Positions 1-5,396 of a stretch of 5,396 nucleotides of DNA are shown piece by piece (the stretch's first letter is position 1; the number at the start of each line of letters is the position of its first letter). The stretch spans positions 1 through 5,396 of the forward strand of contig JAIRRE010000046.1 in NCBI GenBank assembly GCA_031256125.1, given 5' to 3'. The translations under genes and the position numbers were made by a program. The stretch comes from Burkholderiaceae bacterium. GTDB lineage: Bacteria; Pseudomonadota; Gammaproteobacteria; Burkholderiales; Burkholderiaceae_C. A model generated the notes under the pieces. That model saw only the letters and a list, made by a program, of their open reading frames with translations. It had not been told where the DNA came from and ran no database searches.

Positions 1-30
1 GTTCAGGCCGGGCAGATGGAGTTGGGGCAT
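1..30 (-). CDS. 5' end of an unidentified CDS, possibly an isovaleryl-CoA-dehydrogenase-like protein (partial)
   Basis: On the minus strand an ATG at 30-28 opens a frame reading MPQLHLPGLN before the window ends. A clear Shine-Dalgarno hexamer (AGGAGA, 43-38) lies 7 nt upstream, so this is very likely a real start although only ten codons are visible. The gene lies 41 nt downstream of the thioesterase on the same strand, so the two are probably one transcript. The LPGLN segment resembles, from memory, the N-terminus of betaproteobacterial isovaleryl-CoA dehydrogenases (leucine degradation). Ten residues cannot prove that, so the identity is a guess while the presence of a gene start is well supported. 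Confidence 0.6.
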   Translation of the reverse strand, partial: MPQLHLPGLN

Positions 31-37
31 GAGAGGG

Positions 38-43
38 TCTCCT
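38..43 (-). promoter_or_regulatory. Ribosome binding site of the partial gene at the left edge
   Basis: Read on the minus strand this is AGGAGA, followed by a 7-nt spacer and then the ATG at 30-28. It is one of the two strongest Shine-Dalgarno sequences in the window and is the main evidence that a gene starts at the left edge. Confidence 0.65.
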
Positions 44-71
44 GTGTGTGTCAAGGTTGGGAGGATGGATG

Positions 72-524
72 TCAGTACGTCATGGGCACGGTTGCCAGCG
101 TCTGCTGCATCAACGCGCAAGGTTTTTCCTGGCCCGCCGGGTCCACGTGCGTCACCTCGGCGGTGGTGACGATGAGCCGCTTGCCGGACTTGACCACGCG
201 GCCCGTGGCGCGTAGCGCACCGCCCCGGTAGCTGCCCAGAAAGTTGATTTTGTATTCTGCCGAGACCACTTCCATGCCTTCGGGCGCCCGCGTCAGCCCG
301 GCGTAACCGCCGGCAATGTCGGCTACGGCGCCAATCGCACCGCCGTGAAAACCCTCTTGCTGCTGCGTCACCTTGTCGGAATAAGGCAGCCAGATTTCGA
401 CCTCGCCGGGTTCGACGCGCCGCAACTGCGCGCCCAGATGCCGCATCAGCCCTTGCCGGGAAAAGCTGGCCGCGACCCGGTCGTAAAGGGCATCGGCGGG
501 GATGGTGGGATCGGCATGGGTCAT
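72..524 (-). CDS. PaaI-family hotdog-fold acyl-CoA thioesterase
   Basis: Predicted 150-residue cytosolic hotdog thioesterase that hydrolyses acyl-CoA thioesters to free acid and CoA. The PaaI-type core is visible: GFHGGAIGAVADIAGGYAG at residues 58-76, with the conserved HGG (60-62) and the acidic residue D69 on the long central helix, where the family has its catalytic Asp. The strands NFLGSYRGG (94-102) and VVKSGKRLIVTTAEV (110-124) are also typical. The length fits single-domain PaaI proteins. I chose the ATG at 524 because the family needs little before the first helix; the frame also allows a TTG at 545 (157 aa). Neither start has a good Shine-Dalgarno sequence. The gene probably leads a minus-strand operon continuing past the left edge, divergent from the MBL-fold gene. 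The exact acyl substrate cannot be read from sequence; a housekeeping role in branched-chain or aromatic acyl-CoA degradation is plausible. Confidence 0.9.
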   Translation of the reverse strand: MTHADPTIPADALYDRVAASFSRQGLMRHLGAQLRRVEPGEVEIWLPYSDKVTQQQEGFHGGAIGAVADIAGGYAGLTRAPEGMEVVSAEYKINFLGSYRGGALRATGRVVKSGKRLIVTTAEVTHVDPAGQEKPCALMQQTLATVPMTY

Positions 525-562
525 GGCAATAGCTGGAAATGTCAAGACAATGAAAGAAGCCT

Positions 563-590
563 ATTTTGTAGGCTCGCGCGCGCCCGTCAA
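563..590 (-). promoter_or_regulatory. Candidate sigma70-type promoter for the thioesterase operon
   Basis: On the minus strand, TTGACG (590-585, five of six matches to the -35 consensus) is followed after 16 nt by CAAAAT (568-563, four of six matches to the -10 consensus). The -10 lies in the only A/T-rich patch of an otherwise very GC-rich stretch. Transcription would start near 556, leaving about 30 nt of leader before the ATG at 524. It was found by eye only and is a candidate. Confidence 0.35.
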
Positions 591-604
591 CCGGCTGCGC
601 GGCG

Positions 605-625
605 GGCGGACTGCGCGGGTCCGCC
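605..625. repeat. Perfect 7-bp inverted repeat in the divergent intergenic region
   Basis: GGCGGAC (605-611) and GTCCGCC (619-625) are exact reverse complements separated by a 7-nt loop (TGCGCGG). It sits between the candidate minus-strand promoter and the start of the MBL-fold gene, where an operator or a leader hairpin could act. No T-tract follows, so an intrinsic terminator is unlikely. In DNA this GC-rich a chance occurrence is possible. Confidence 0.4.
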
Positions 626-641
626 ATCGCCGCCGGGTTGT

Positions 642-653
642 CCGCATTTGCGG
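642..653. repeat. Short operator-like palindrome CCGCATTTGCGG
   Basis: The 5-bp arms CCGCA and TGCGG flank a 2-nt centre (TT) in the divergent intergenic region, about 55 nt before the MBL-fold start codon. Size and position would suit a dimeric repressor or activator, but no regulator gene is in the window and no second copy was noticed. Regulatory function is inference. Confidence 0.3.
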
Positions 654-691
654 CTGTCGCCCATGCGCCCGGCAAAACCAGGCATGGTTTT

Positions 692-697
692 TAGAAT
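692..697 (+). promoter_or_regulatory. -10-like hexamer TAGAAT just before the MBL-fold gene
   Basis: TAGAAT matches five of six -10 consensus positions and ends 10 nt before the ATG at 708. No acceptable -35 hexamer lies 16-18 nt upstream (that stretch is CCGGCA-like). If used, it would give an almost leaderless mRNA, which would also explain why the ATG at 708 has no Shine-Dalgarno sequence. Weak evidence. Confidence 0.2.
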
Positions 698-707
698 TGC
701 CCCGCAT

Positions 708-1793
708 ATGACACTTTCTGTTGACGCGCTCGAACGCGCCCTTCACTATCCGCTGGCCAACCGCCTGCCGCCTGCGGGCGGCGCTATCGAAATCGCGCCC
801 GGTCTCAAATGGCTGCGTATGCCCATGCCGTTCGCGCTGGACCACATCAACCTGTGGCTGCTGCGCGACCGGGTGGAAGGCCGCGACGGCTGGGCCGTGG
901 TCGATTGCTGCATCGACTGCCCCGAGGGGCGCGCCGCGTGGGAAGACATCTTCGAGCGCGAACTGGAGGGGCTGCCCATCGTGCGCGTGTTCGTCACCCA
1001 CATGCACCCCGACCACGTGGGCCTGGCGCATTGGCTATGCGAGCGCTGGAGCGCGCCGGGCTGGGACTGCCGGCTATGGATGAGCGCCGCCGATTACCAA
1101 ACCGCGCGCTACTTCAGCCAAAACGTCAGCCCCGAAACCGGCGCGGACATTGCGCGCTACTTTGCCAGCCACGGCATGACCAACCCGGATGATCTGGAGC
1201 AATTACACCAGCGGCGCTTTTACTACCACAGCCTGGTACCGCGTGTACCGCGCGCCTACGCGCGGCTGCTCGACGGTTTGGACGTGACCATCGGTGGCGA
1301 GCGCTGGCGCTGCATCGTCGGCCACGGCCACGCGCCCGAGCACATTGCCCTGTATGGCGCGGCGCGCGGCATTTTGATCTCCGGCGACATGGTGCTACCG
1401 CGCATCTCGCCCAACGTCAGCGTCTATGACCCCGAACCGGAAGGCGACCCGCTGGCCTTGTTCCTGGCCTCGCTGGAGCGCTACCGCGCGCTGCCCGCCG
1501 ACACGCTGGTGCTGCCCGCGCACGGCAAACCCTTCACCGGCCTGCATACGCGGCTAGACCAACTGCGCGACCATCACCACGAACGGCTGGCCGACGTGAT
1601 GGTGGCCGCGCGCCAAAAGCCCGTCTCGGCATGGGACATATTGCCGCTGTTGTTTCACCGAAAACTCGATTTGCACCAAAGCACTTTCGCCGTCGGCGAG
1701 GCCGTAGCGCACCTGAACAACCTGTGGCACACCGGCCAACTCACGCGCGCGCGCGGCGCTGATGGCATCTGGCGCTACGCGGCGGCGGGTTAA
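708..1793 (+). CDS. MBL-fold metallo-hydrolase (glyoxalase II / LACTB2-like)
   Basis: Predicted 361-residue cytosolic metallo-beta-lactamase-fold hydrolase with a dinuclear metal site. The ligand set is nearly complete by eye: HMHPDH at residues 98-103, His208 within GHGHAPEH (205-212), bridging Asp227 in SGDMVLP, and His272 in LPAHGKPF. A C-terminal segment (about 280-361, beginning with the His-rich RDHHHERL) resembles the helical or winged-helix tail of the LACTB2-like branch. Such proteins usually cleave thioesters, esters or phosphodiesters; the substrate here is unknown. The frame is open back to 345, but conservation-like sequence begins near the ATG at 708 (MTLSVDALER); the ATG at 684 is the main alternative. 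Neither has a clear Shine-Dalgarno sequence. The SDR gene follows after 48 nt on the same strand, so an operon is likely. Function in acyl-CoA metabolism is inferred from neighbours only. Confidence 0.88.
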   Translation: MTLSVDALERALHYPLANRLPPAGGAIEIAPGLKWLRMPMPFALDHINLWLLRDRVEGRDGWAVVDCCIDCPEGRAAWEDIFERELEGLPIVRVFVTHMHPDHVGLAHWLCERWSAPGWDCRLWMSAADYQTARYFSQNVSPETGADIARYFASHGMTNPDDLEQLHQRRFYYHSLVPRVPRAYARLLDGLDVTIGGERWRCIVGHGHAPEHIALYGAARGILISGDMVLPRISPNVSVYDPEPEGDPLALFLASLERYRALPADTLVLPAHGKPFTGLHTRLDQLRDHHHERLADVMVAARQKPVSAWDILPLLFHRKLDLHQSTFAVGEAVAHLNNLWHTGQLTRARGADGIWRYAAAG

Positions 1794-1829
1794 GGCGGAT
1801 GATCGTTGGCCGCACAATGGATGAACGAC

Positions 1830-1835
1830 AAGGAG
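1830..1835 (+). promoter_or_regulatory. Ribosome binding site deciding the SDR start
   Basis: AAGGAG lies 6 nt before the ATG at 1842-1844. This strong site fixes the start at 1842 (or the adjacent ATG at 1845) rather than at the earlier in-frame TTG at 1806. Confidence 0.75.
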
Positions 1836-1841
1836 ACAACC

Positions 1842-2618
1842 ATGATGAACATCCAACAACTGTTTTCCCTCCAAGGCCGGGTGGCGCTGGTTACGGGCGG
1901 TTCGCGCGGCATTGGACGGATGATTGCCGAAGGGCTGCTGGCCGCTGGCGCGCGGGTTTATATCTCGGCGCGCAAGGCTCAGGCGTGCGACGCGGCGGCG
2001 CAGCAGATGTCCGCTGGCGGCCCGTGCGTATCGCTGCCCGCCGACGTGTCCACATGCGCGGGTATCGACGCGCTGCTGGCGGCGTACCGGGCGCATGAAA
2101 ACAAGCTCGACATTCTGGTCAACAACGCCGGGGCCGCATGGGCCGCGCCGTATGACGAATTCCCGGAAAGCGGCTGGGACAAAGTGGTCGATTTGAACCT
2201 CAAGGCGCCGTTTTTTCTGACCCAGGCCGCCACGCCCTTGCTCAAAGCCGCCGCCACCGATCACCTGGCCAAGGTCATCCATGTCGCCTCGATCGACGGC
2301 ATCTCGGTCAATCAGATGGAAACCTATTCCTACGCCGCCAGCAAGGCCGGCCTGATACACCTGACGCGCCGCATGGCGATCCGGCTGGCGCCCGAGCGCA
2401 TCGCGGTCAGCGCCATTGCGCCGGGCGCATTCCCTTCCACCATGAACAAGGACGCGCGCGATCACGGCGACGAAATCGCCCCGCGCATTCCGCTGGGCCG
2501 CCTCGGCGTGGCCGAGGACATGGCCGGTGCCGCCATCTACCTGGCTTCGCGCGCGGGCGATTACGTGGTCGGCGGCACCCTGACCGTAGATGGTGGCGCA
2601 GCTTGGGCGCGAAGATAG
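1842..2618 (+). CDS. Short-chain dehydrogenase/reductase, RhlG-like 3-ketoacyl reductase
   Basis: Predicted 258-residue classical SDR of normal length. The Rossmann glycine motif TGGSRGIG is at 18-25. SAR at 42-44 after the second strand has an Arg rather than an acidic residue, suggesting NADPH preference. NNAG is at 94-97. The catalytic tetrad is Asn119, Ser150, Tyr164 and Lys168 (YAASK), and the cofactor-loop PG is at 194-195. The order and wording of the motifs (FSLQGRVALVTGGSRGIG near the start, SGWDKV before the Asn, IAPGAFPS) recall Pseudomonas RhlG, an NADPH-dependent beta-ketoacyl reductase; I recognise this from memory, without an alignment. It would reduce a 3-oxoacyl thioester or another ketone. 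It follows the MBL-fold gene by 48 nt in a probable operon, and its stop codon lies 8 nt from that of the convergent PhaC-like gene. The SDR assignment is secure; the substrate is not. Confidence 0.92.
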   Translation: MMNIQQLFSLQGRVALVTGGSRGIGRMIAEGLLAAGARVYISARKAQACDAAAQQMSAGGPCVSLPADVSTCAGIDALLAAYRAHENKLDILVNNAGAAWAAPYDEFPESGWDKVVDLNLKAPFFLTQAATPLLKAAATDHLAKVIHVASIDGISVNQMETYSYAASKAGLIHLTRRMAIRLAPERIAVSAIAPGAFPSTMNKDARDHGDEIAPRIPLGRLGVAEDMAGAAIYLASRAGDYVVGGTLTVDGGAAWARR

Positions 2619-2639
2619 CAAGCGATTCAGGTGCGCGCC
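2606..2639. repeat. Inverted repeat spanning the convergent gene junction
   Basis: GGCGCG (2606-2611) and CGCGCC (2634-2639) are exact complements with 22 nt between them, centred precisely on the 8-nt gap (2619-2626) between the two stop codons. It could form a weak shared stem at the ends of both transcripts. The long loop, the lack of T-tracts and the abundance of GCGC in this DNA make an intrinsic terminator doubtful. Confidence 0.2.
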
Positions 2640-3745
2640 GCGATCCAGGCCGCAATGTCCGGCCAGGCGTCCTTGAGCGTGCGCGATCCCATAAACAGGC
2701 CGATGTGCCCGCCCGGGACGGTGCGGCTGGTGATTTGGACGGCTGGCGTGCCCAGATACTTGCGGGCATCGAGCACTTGCGGCGGCGGGGTAATGTCGTC
2801 GGCCTCGCCCGCCAGCAGATACGCCGGGCAGGTGATGGTTTTGAGGTTGAGCGTGCGCCCCAGCGCGACGAACTGGCCCTTGGCGAGCCGGTTTTCCTTG
2901 AACAGTTGCACGATGGCTTGCAGGTACCAGCGCCCCGGCAGGTTGATCGGGTTTTCGTACCAGCTGGCGAACGCCTCTTCCTTGCGCACATACGCGGGAT
3001 CGTCGATGTGTTCGTACAGATCGACATGCTCGTTGAAGTAATGCTCATCCGGGTGCATGTTCTTCCAGCCCCTGAGCATGAAGCGCCCCAGCATCAACCC
3101 CCCGCCCATCGTTACCAGTTCTTCGTAAAACGACGCGGGGCTGGATTGCGCCATGCGCTTGATCGGCCCGTCGCCCGCATCGGTGTCGATGGGCGAACCG
3201 GCCAGCACCAAGCTGGCCACCTTGTGCGGGAAACGCGCTGCGTACATCGCCGACATCCACCCGCCCTGGCACAGCCCGACCAGGTTGACCCGCCCGCCCA
3301 CTTCATCGACACACACGTTCAGTTCGGCCAGGTACTGGTCGATTTCCAGATCCTTCATATCCAGGGTCGCGGACTTCCAGTCGGTCAGGAACAAGCGCGT
3401 CACGCCGTTGGCGCGCAGCGTTTCCATCAGGCTTTGCCCCGGCTGGTAATCGGCAATCATGGCCGAATGACCGGCATACGGCGCATCGACGATGGTGGGC
3501 AGCGCCTTGGACTGGGCCGCAGAATAGTCGCGGAAAACCATCGTGCGCAAGTCCAGCAGAGGCTGATTTTTGGACGCCAACGTGGGCTTGAGTCCGTGAT
3601 GAATTTTTTCATCTTCGGCCAAAAAACGCAGATTGCGCGCCGACAGTTCGGCCCCGGCTTCAACCATGCCGGCAGCGGCGGCCATTGGCCAGAACAGCGG
3701 CAGTGAGAAAAGGGAGGGCTTGGCGGTTTGGACTGATTTGGTCAT
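2627..3745 (-). CDS. PhaC-like alpha/beta-hydrolase (polyhydroxyalkanoate synthase family)
   Basis: Predicted 372-residue cytosolic alpha/beta-hydrolase related to poly(3-hydroxyalkanoate) synthases. The nucleophile elbow is GLCQGG (157-162) with Cys159 in place of the lipase Ser, as in PhaC. Asp316 (in GEADDITPP, 313-321) and His347 (in PGGHIGLF, 344-351) complete a Cys-Asp-His triad. TDWKSATLDMKDLEIDQYL (121-139) before the elbow and the GGHIG ending are closest to the short class III PhaC pattern, and the length (about 355-370 aa) also fits class III rather than the roughly 590-aa class I. Class III enzymes need a PhaE partner, and none is visible here. A hydrophobic, Ala-rich stretch (LPLFWPMAAAAGMVEAG, 15-31) may be an amphipathic or granule-binding helix rather than a signal peptide. 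The gene begins 32 nt after the ackA stop, with no strong Shine-Dalgarno sequence, and is probably the last gene of a pta-ackA operon. It may be a synthase, or a hydrolase or thioesterase acting on hydroxyacyl chains. Confidence 0.82.
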   Translation of the reverse strand: MTKSVQTAKPSLFSLPLFWPMAAAAGMVEAGAELSARNLRFLAEDEKIHHGLKPTLASKNQPLLDLRTMVFRDYSAAQSKALPTIVDAPYAGHSAMIADYQPGQSLMETLRANGVTRLFLTDWKSATLDMKDLEIDQYLAELNVCVDEVGGRVNLVGLCQGGWMSAMYAARFPHKVASLVLAGSPIDTDAGDGPIKRMAQSSPASFYEELVTMGGGLMLGRFMLRGWKNMHPDEHYFNEHVDLYEHIDDPAYVRKEEAFASWYENPINLPGRWYLQAIVQLFKENRLAKGQFVALGRTLNLKTITCPAYLLAGEADDITPPPQVLDARKYLGTPAVQITSRTVPGGHIGLFMGSRTLKDAWPDIAAWIAART

Positions 3746-3777
3746 GGCGGTGGTTCTTGATAGTCGATATTTGACGG

Positions 3778-4962
3778 TTACTGGGCATCGAGCAGGTTGA
3801 GGGTGTGGCGCGCGATCATCAGGTTTTCATCGGTCGGAATTACGCGCACGGTCACGCGCGATTGGTCGCTTGAAATTACGGCAGCGTTGGCGGCATTGGC
3901 GGCTTCATCGAGCGCCACGCCCAGCCAGGCCGCACGCCGGCAAATGGCCGCGCGCACACCCGGCGCGTGTTCGCCGATGCCGGCGGTAAACACCAGCGCG
4001 TCCAGGCCGCCCAGCACGCCCGCCAGCGCGGCCAGCTCTCGCGCCGCGCGGTAGGTAAACAGATCAATGGCGTGCGCGGCTTCGGGCGCCGCGCTTTGTT
4101 CGAGTGTGCGCATGTCGCTGGAAATGCCCGATACGCCCAACAGCCCCGACTCGTTGTAGAGCTGGTGCTCGACCTGATCGACCGAACGCCCCCCGCCCTG
4201 ACGCAGCAGATACAGCACCGCGCCCGGATCGAGCGCGCCGCTGCGCGTGCCCATCGGCAGGCCATCGACAGCGCTCAGGCCCATCGTGGTGGCCACGCTC
4301 TGGCCCCCCGCCAGCGCGCACATACTGGCGCCGTTGCCCAGGTGCGCGATGACCGTGCGCCGCTCCTGCCAGCGCGGATCGAGCGCCGCCAGCGCCGTCG
4401 TGATGTACTCGTAGGACAGGCCATGAAAACCGTAGCGCACGATGCCCTGCGCGGTCAGCGCGCGGGGCAGCGCGAATTCACGCTCGATCATCGGTATGGT
4501 GCGGTGGAACGCCGTGTCGAAGCACGCCACCTGCGGCACGTTCGGCGCGACCGCGCTCACCGCGCGGATCGCCTCGACATGGTGCGGCTGGTGCAGCGGC
4601 GCCAGCGGCGTCAGCGCTTCGATGGCCGCCAGCACTTGGGCGTCGATCCGCACCGGCGCAGCGAAGTGCGGGCCGCCATGCACCACACGGTGCCCGATGC
4701 CGGTAAAGCCTCGTTCGTCGCCGACGTGCGCGGCGAACCAGTCATGAATCGCCGCAATCGCGCCGGGGTAGCCGCGTTCGGCCACGGCTTGATCGGCCAG
4801 CGTTGCGCCGTGCGGGCTTTGCACCGTCAAATGCGGCTGGCCGTCCAGCCGTTCCACTGCGCCGTGCGCGCCCGCCGCCAGGGTATGGTCGGCGCGCTTT
4901 TCGTAAATCGAAAACTTCAGGCTCGACGAACCGGCGTTGAGCACCAAAATGGGATGTTTCAT
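3778..4962 (-). CDS. ackA: Acetate kinase
   Basis: Predicted 394-residue cytosolic kinase, the usual AckA length, that interconverts acetyl phosphate plus ADP with acetate plus ATP. The N-terminal signature LVLNAGSSSLKF (6-17) is intact and includes Asn9. The second signature, GIGHRVVHGG (88-97), carries Arg92. Other expected active-site residues are present: Asp149 (FDTAFH), His180 (YGFHGLSY), Arg240 (MGTRSG), the HLGNGAS loop (207-213), FTAGIGEHAP (325-334) and Glu379 (TDENLMIARHT). A small Ala/Asn repeat (EAANAANAA, 353-361) is the only oddity. The start is the ATG at 4962, which overlaps the upstream phosphotransacetylase stop as ATGA, suggesting translational coupling; the frame is open further upstream to 5322, but that stretch is the transferase gene in another frame. 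The PhaC-like gene follows after 32 nt. Function is essentially certain, apart from a possible preference for propionate or butyrate. Confidence 0.97.
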   Translation of the reverse strand: MKHPILVLNAGSSSLKFSIYEKRADHTLAAGAHGAVERLDGQPHLTVQSPHGATLADQAVAERGYPGAIAAIHDWFAAHVGDERGFTGIGHRVVHGGPHFAAPVRIDAQVLAAIEALTPLAPLHQPHHVEAIRAVSAVAPNVPQVACFDTAFHRTIPMIEREFALPRALTAQGIVRYGFHGLSYEYITTALAALDPRWQERRTVIAHLGNGASMCALAGGQSVATTMGLSAVDGLPMGTRSGALDPGAVLYLLRQGGGRSVDQVEHQLYNESGLLGVSGISSDMRTLEQSAAPEAAHAIDLFTYRAARELAALAGVLGGLDALVFTAGIGEHAPGVRAAICRRAAWLGVALDEAANAANAAVISSDQSRVTVRVIPTDENLMIARHTLNLLDAQ

Positions 4963-5396
4963 GATGACTGTCCGCCGCCTGCTTGAGATACCGCCTGGGC
5001 GGAGCCGGTGGCGTGTGCGTACAGCACCGCCACGGCGCAACTGGCCATGCGGGTGCGCTCGCTGTCGGCGCGGCTGGTCAAGATGATTGGCACGCGCGCA
5101 CCCAGCACGATGCCCGCCGCGTCGGCGTTGGCCAAAAAGCTCAATTCCTTGGCCAGCATGTTGCCCGCTTCCAGATCGGGCGTGAGCAGAATGTCGGCGT
5201 CGCCCGCCACCGGCGATTGGATGTGCTTGATTTGCGCGGCCTCGGCGCTGATCGCGTTGTCGAACGCCAGCGGGCCTTCCAGCAGCGCGCCGGTGATCTG
5301 CCCGCGCTCGGCCATCTTGCACAGCGCCGCCGCGTCGATGGTCGCGGGCAGCTTCGATTCCACGGTTTCCACCGCCGACAGAATCGCCACCTTCGG
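4959..5396 (-). CDS. pta: Phosphate acetyl/butyryltransferase, C-terminal part (partial)
   Basis: The last 145 residues of a PTA_PTB-family enzyme, which transfers an acyl group between CoA and phosphate (acetyl-CoA plus phosphate to acetyl phosphate). The frame runs unbroken through the right edge; the first visible residues, PKVAILSAVETV, are an internal motif of the family, so the GTG at 5390 is not the start. Further family blocks are GALLEGPLAFDNAIS (36-50), AGDADILLTPDLEAGNML (64-81) and PIILTSRADS (103-112). The remaining tail, after AVAVLYAHA, is a Gly/Ser/Gln-rich extension. Its TGA overlaps the ackA ATG by 4 nt. In many betaproteobacteria this domain is fused behind a MaoC-like hydratase domain, which would lie outside the window. 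Pairing with ackA favours acetyl-CoA as substrate. Confidence 0.93.
   Translation of the reverse strand, partial: PKVAILSAVETVESKLPATIDAAALCKMAERGQITGALLEGPLAFDNAISAEAAQIKHIQSPVAGDADILLTPDLEAGNMLAKELSFLANADAAGIVLGARVPIILTSRADSERTRMASCAVAVLYAHATGSAQAVSQAGGGQSS

Noticed and set aside
525..545. TTG start at 545 for the thioesterase
   Set aside because: It would add only seven residues with no better ribosome binding site; ATG at 524 is preferred, though TTG cannot be excluded. The TTGACA here could pass for a -35 box, but it has no matching -10.
345..707. N-terminal extension of the MBL-fold frame by 121 codons
   Set aside because: The extension runs antisense through the thioesterase and the intergenic region, has low-complexity Arg/Pro-rich sequence, and adds nothing the MBL family has.
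1744..1755. Alternating CG tract, potentially Z-DNA-forming
   Set aside because: It lies inside the MBL-fold coding region and encodes ordinary residues (TRARGA); such runs are expected at this GC content.
1554..2621. 355-codon open frame antisense to the SDR and the MBL-fold 3' end
   Set aside because: It lacks recognisable domains, is rich in Arg/Gly/His as expected for the reverse frame of GC-rich codons, and overlaps an SDR with a complete catalytic motif set and a strong ribosome binding site.
2603..3706. 367-codon open frame antisense to the PhaC-like gene
   Set aside because: Shadow frame: no family motifs and skewed composition. The opposite strand carries the full alpha/beta-hydrolase triad.
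3967..4986. 339-codon open frame antisense to ackA
   Set aside because: Arg/Gln/His-rich shadow of a clear, full-length acetate kinase.
4963..5322. N-terminal extension of the ackA frame by 120 codons
   Set aside because: It overlaps the phosphotransacetylase coding sequence in another frame; the acetate kinase signature begins directly after the ATG at 4962.

Overview
The window looks like chromosomal DNA of a high-GC betaproteobacterium. The best guess is Burkholderiales, probably Comamonadaceae or a close relative. This rests on the strong G/C third-position bias, the tight same-strand gene packing, and the style of the encoded proteins (PaaI thioesterase, RhlG-like reductase, Pta/AckA next to a PhaC-like protein). 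It is an inference; there is no rRNA or other marker here. I see no mobile element, CRISPR array, tRNA or rRNA.

Layout, left to right. (1) Minus strand, 1-524: a PaaI-type hotdog thioesterase, followed 41 nt downstream by the first ten codons of another gene with a strong ribosome binding site, which runs off the left edge. Its N-terminus suggests, weakly, an isovaleryl-CoA-dehydrogenase-like protein. (2) A 183-nt divergent intergenic region, 525-707, with a candidate minus-strand promoter, two small perfect-arm dyads and a lone -10-like hexamer. (3) Plus strand, 708-2618: an MBL-fold hydrolase and an RhlG-like short-chain dehydrogenase/reductase, 48 nt apart and probably co-transcribed. (4) Minus strand, 2627-5396: the 3' part of a phosphate acetyl/butyryltransferase (entering from the right edge), acetate kinase AckA overlapping it by ATGA, and then a PhaC-like alpha/beta-hydrolase with a cysteine nucleophile. 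The two operons converge with only 8 nt between their stop codons.

How the genes may work together. Pta and AckA interconvert acetyl-CoA, acetyl phosphate and acetate with ATP formation. The PhaC-like enzyme behind them has the Cys-Asp-His set of the PHA synthase family, so the right-hand operon probably links acetyl-CoA overflow and polyhydroxyalkanoate-type (hydroxyacyl-CoA) metabolism. Pta/AckA gene sets with PHA-type genes are known in low-oxygen-induced loci of Burkholderiales. The left half has an acyl-CoA thioesterase, a thioester-hydrolase-like MBL protein, a 3-ketoacyl-type reductase and possibly an acyl-CoA dehydrogenase, all consistent with acyl-CoA or branched-chain amino acid catabolism. 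No clearly new system is evident. The items most worth a second look are the PhaC-like protein with no visible PhaE partner, the divergent control region, and the near-zero convergent junction.
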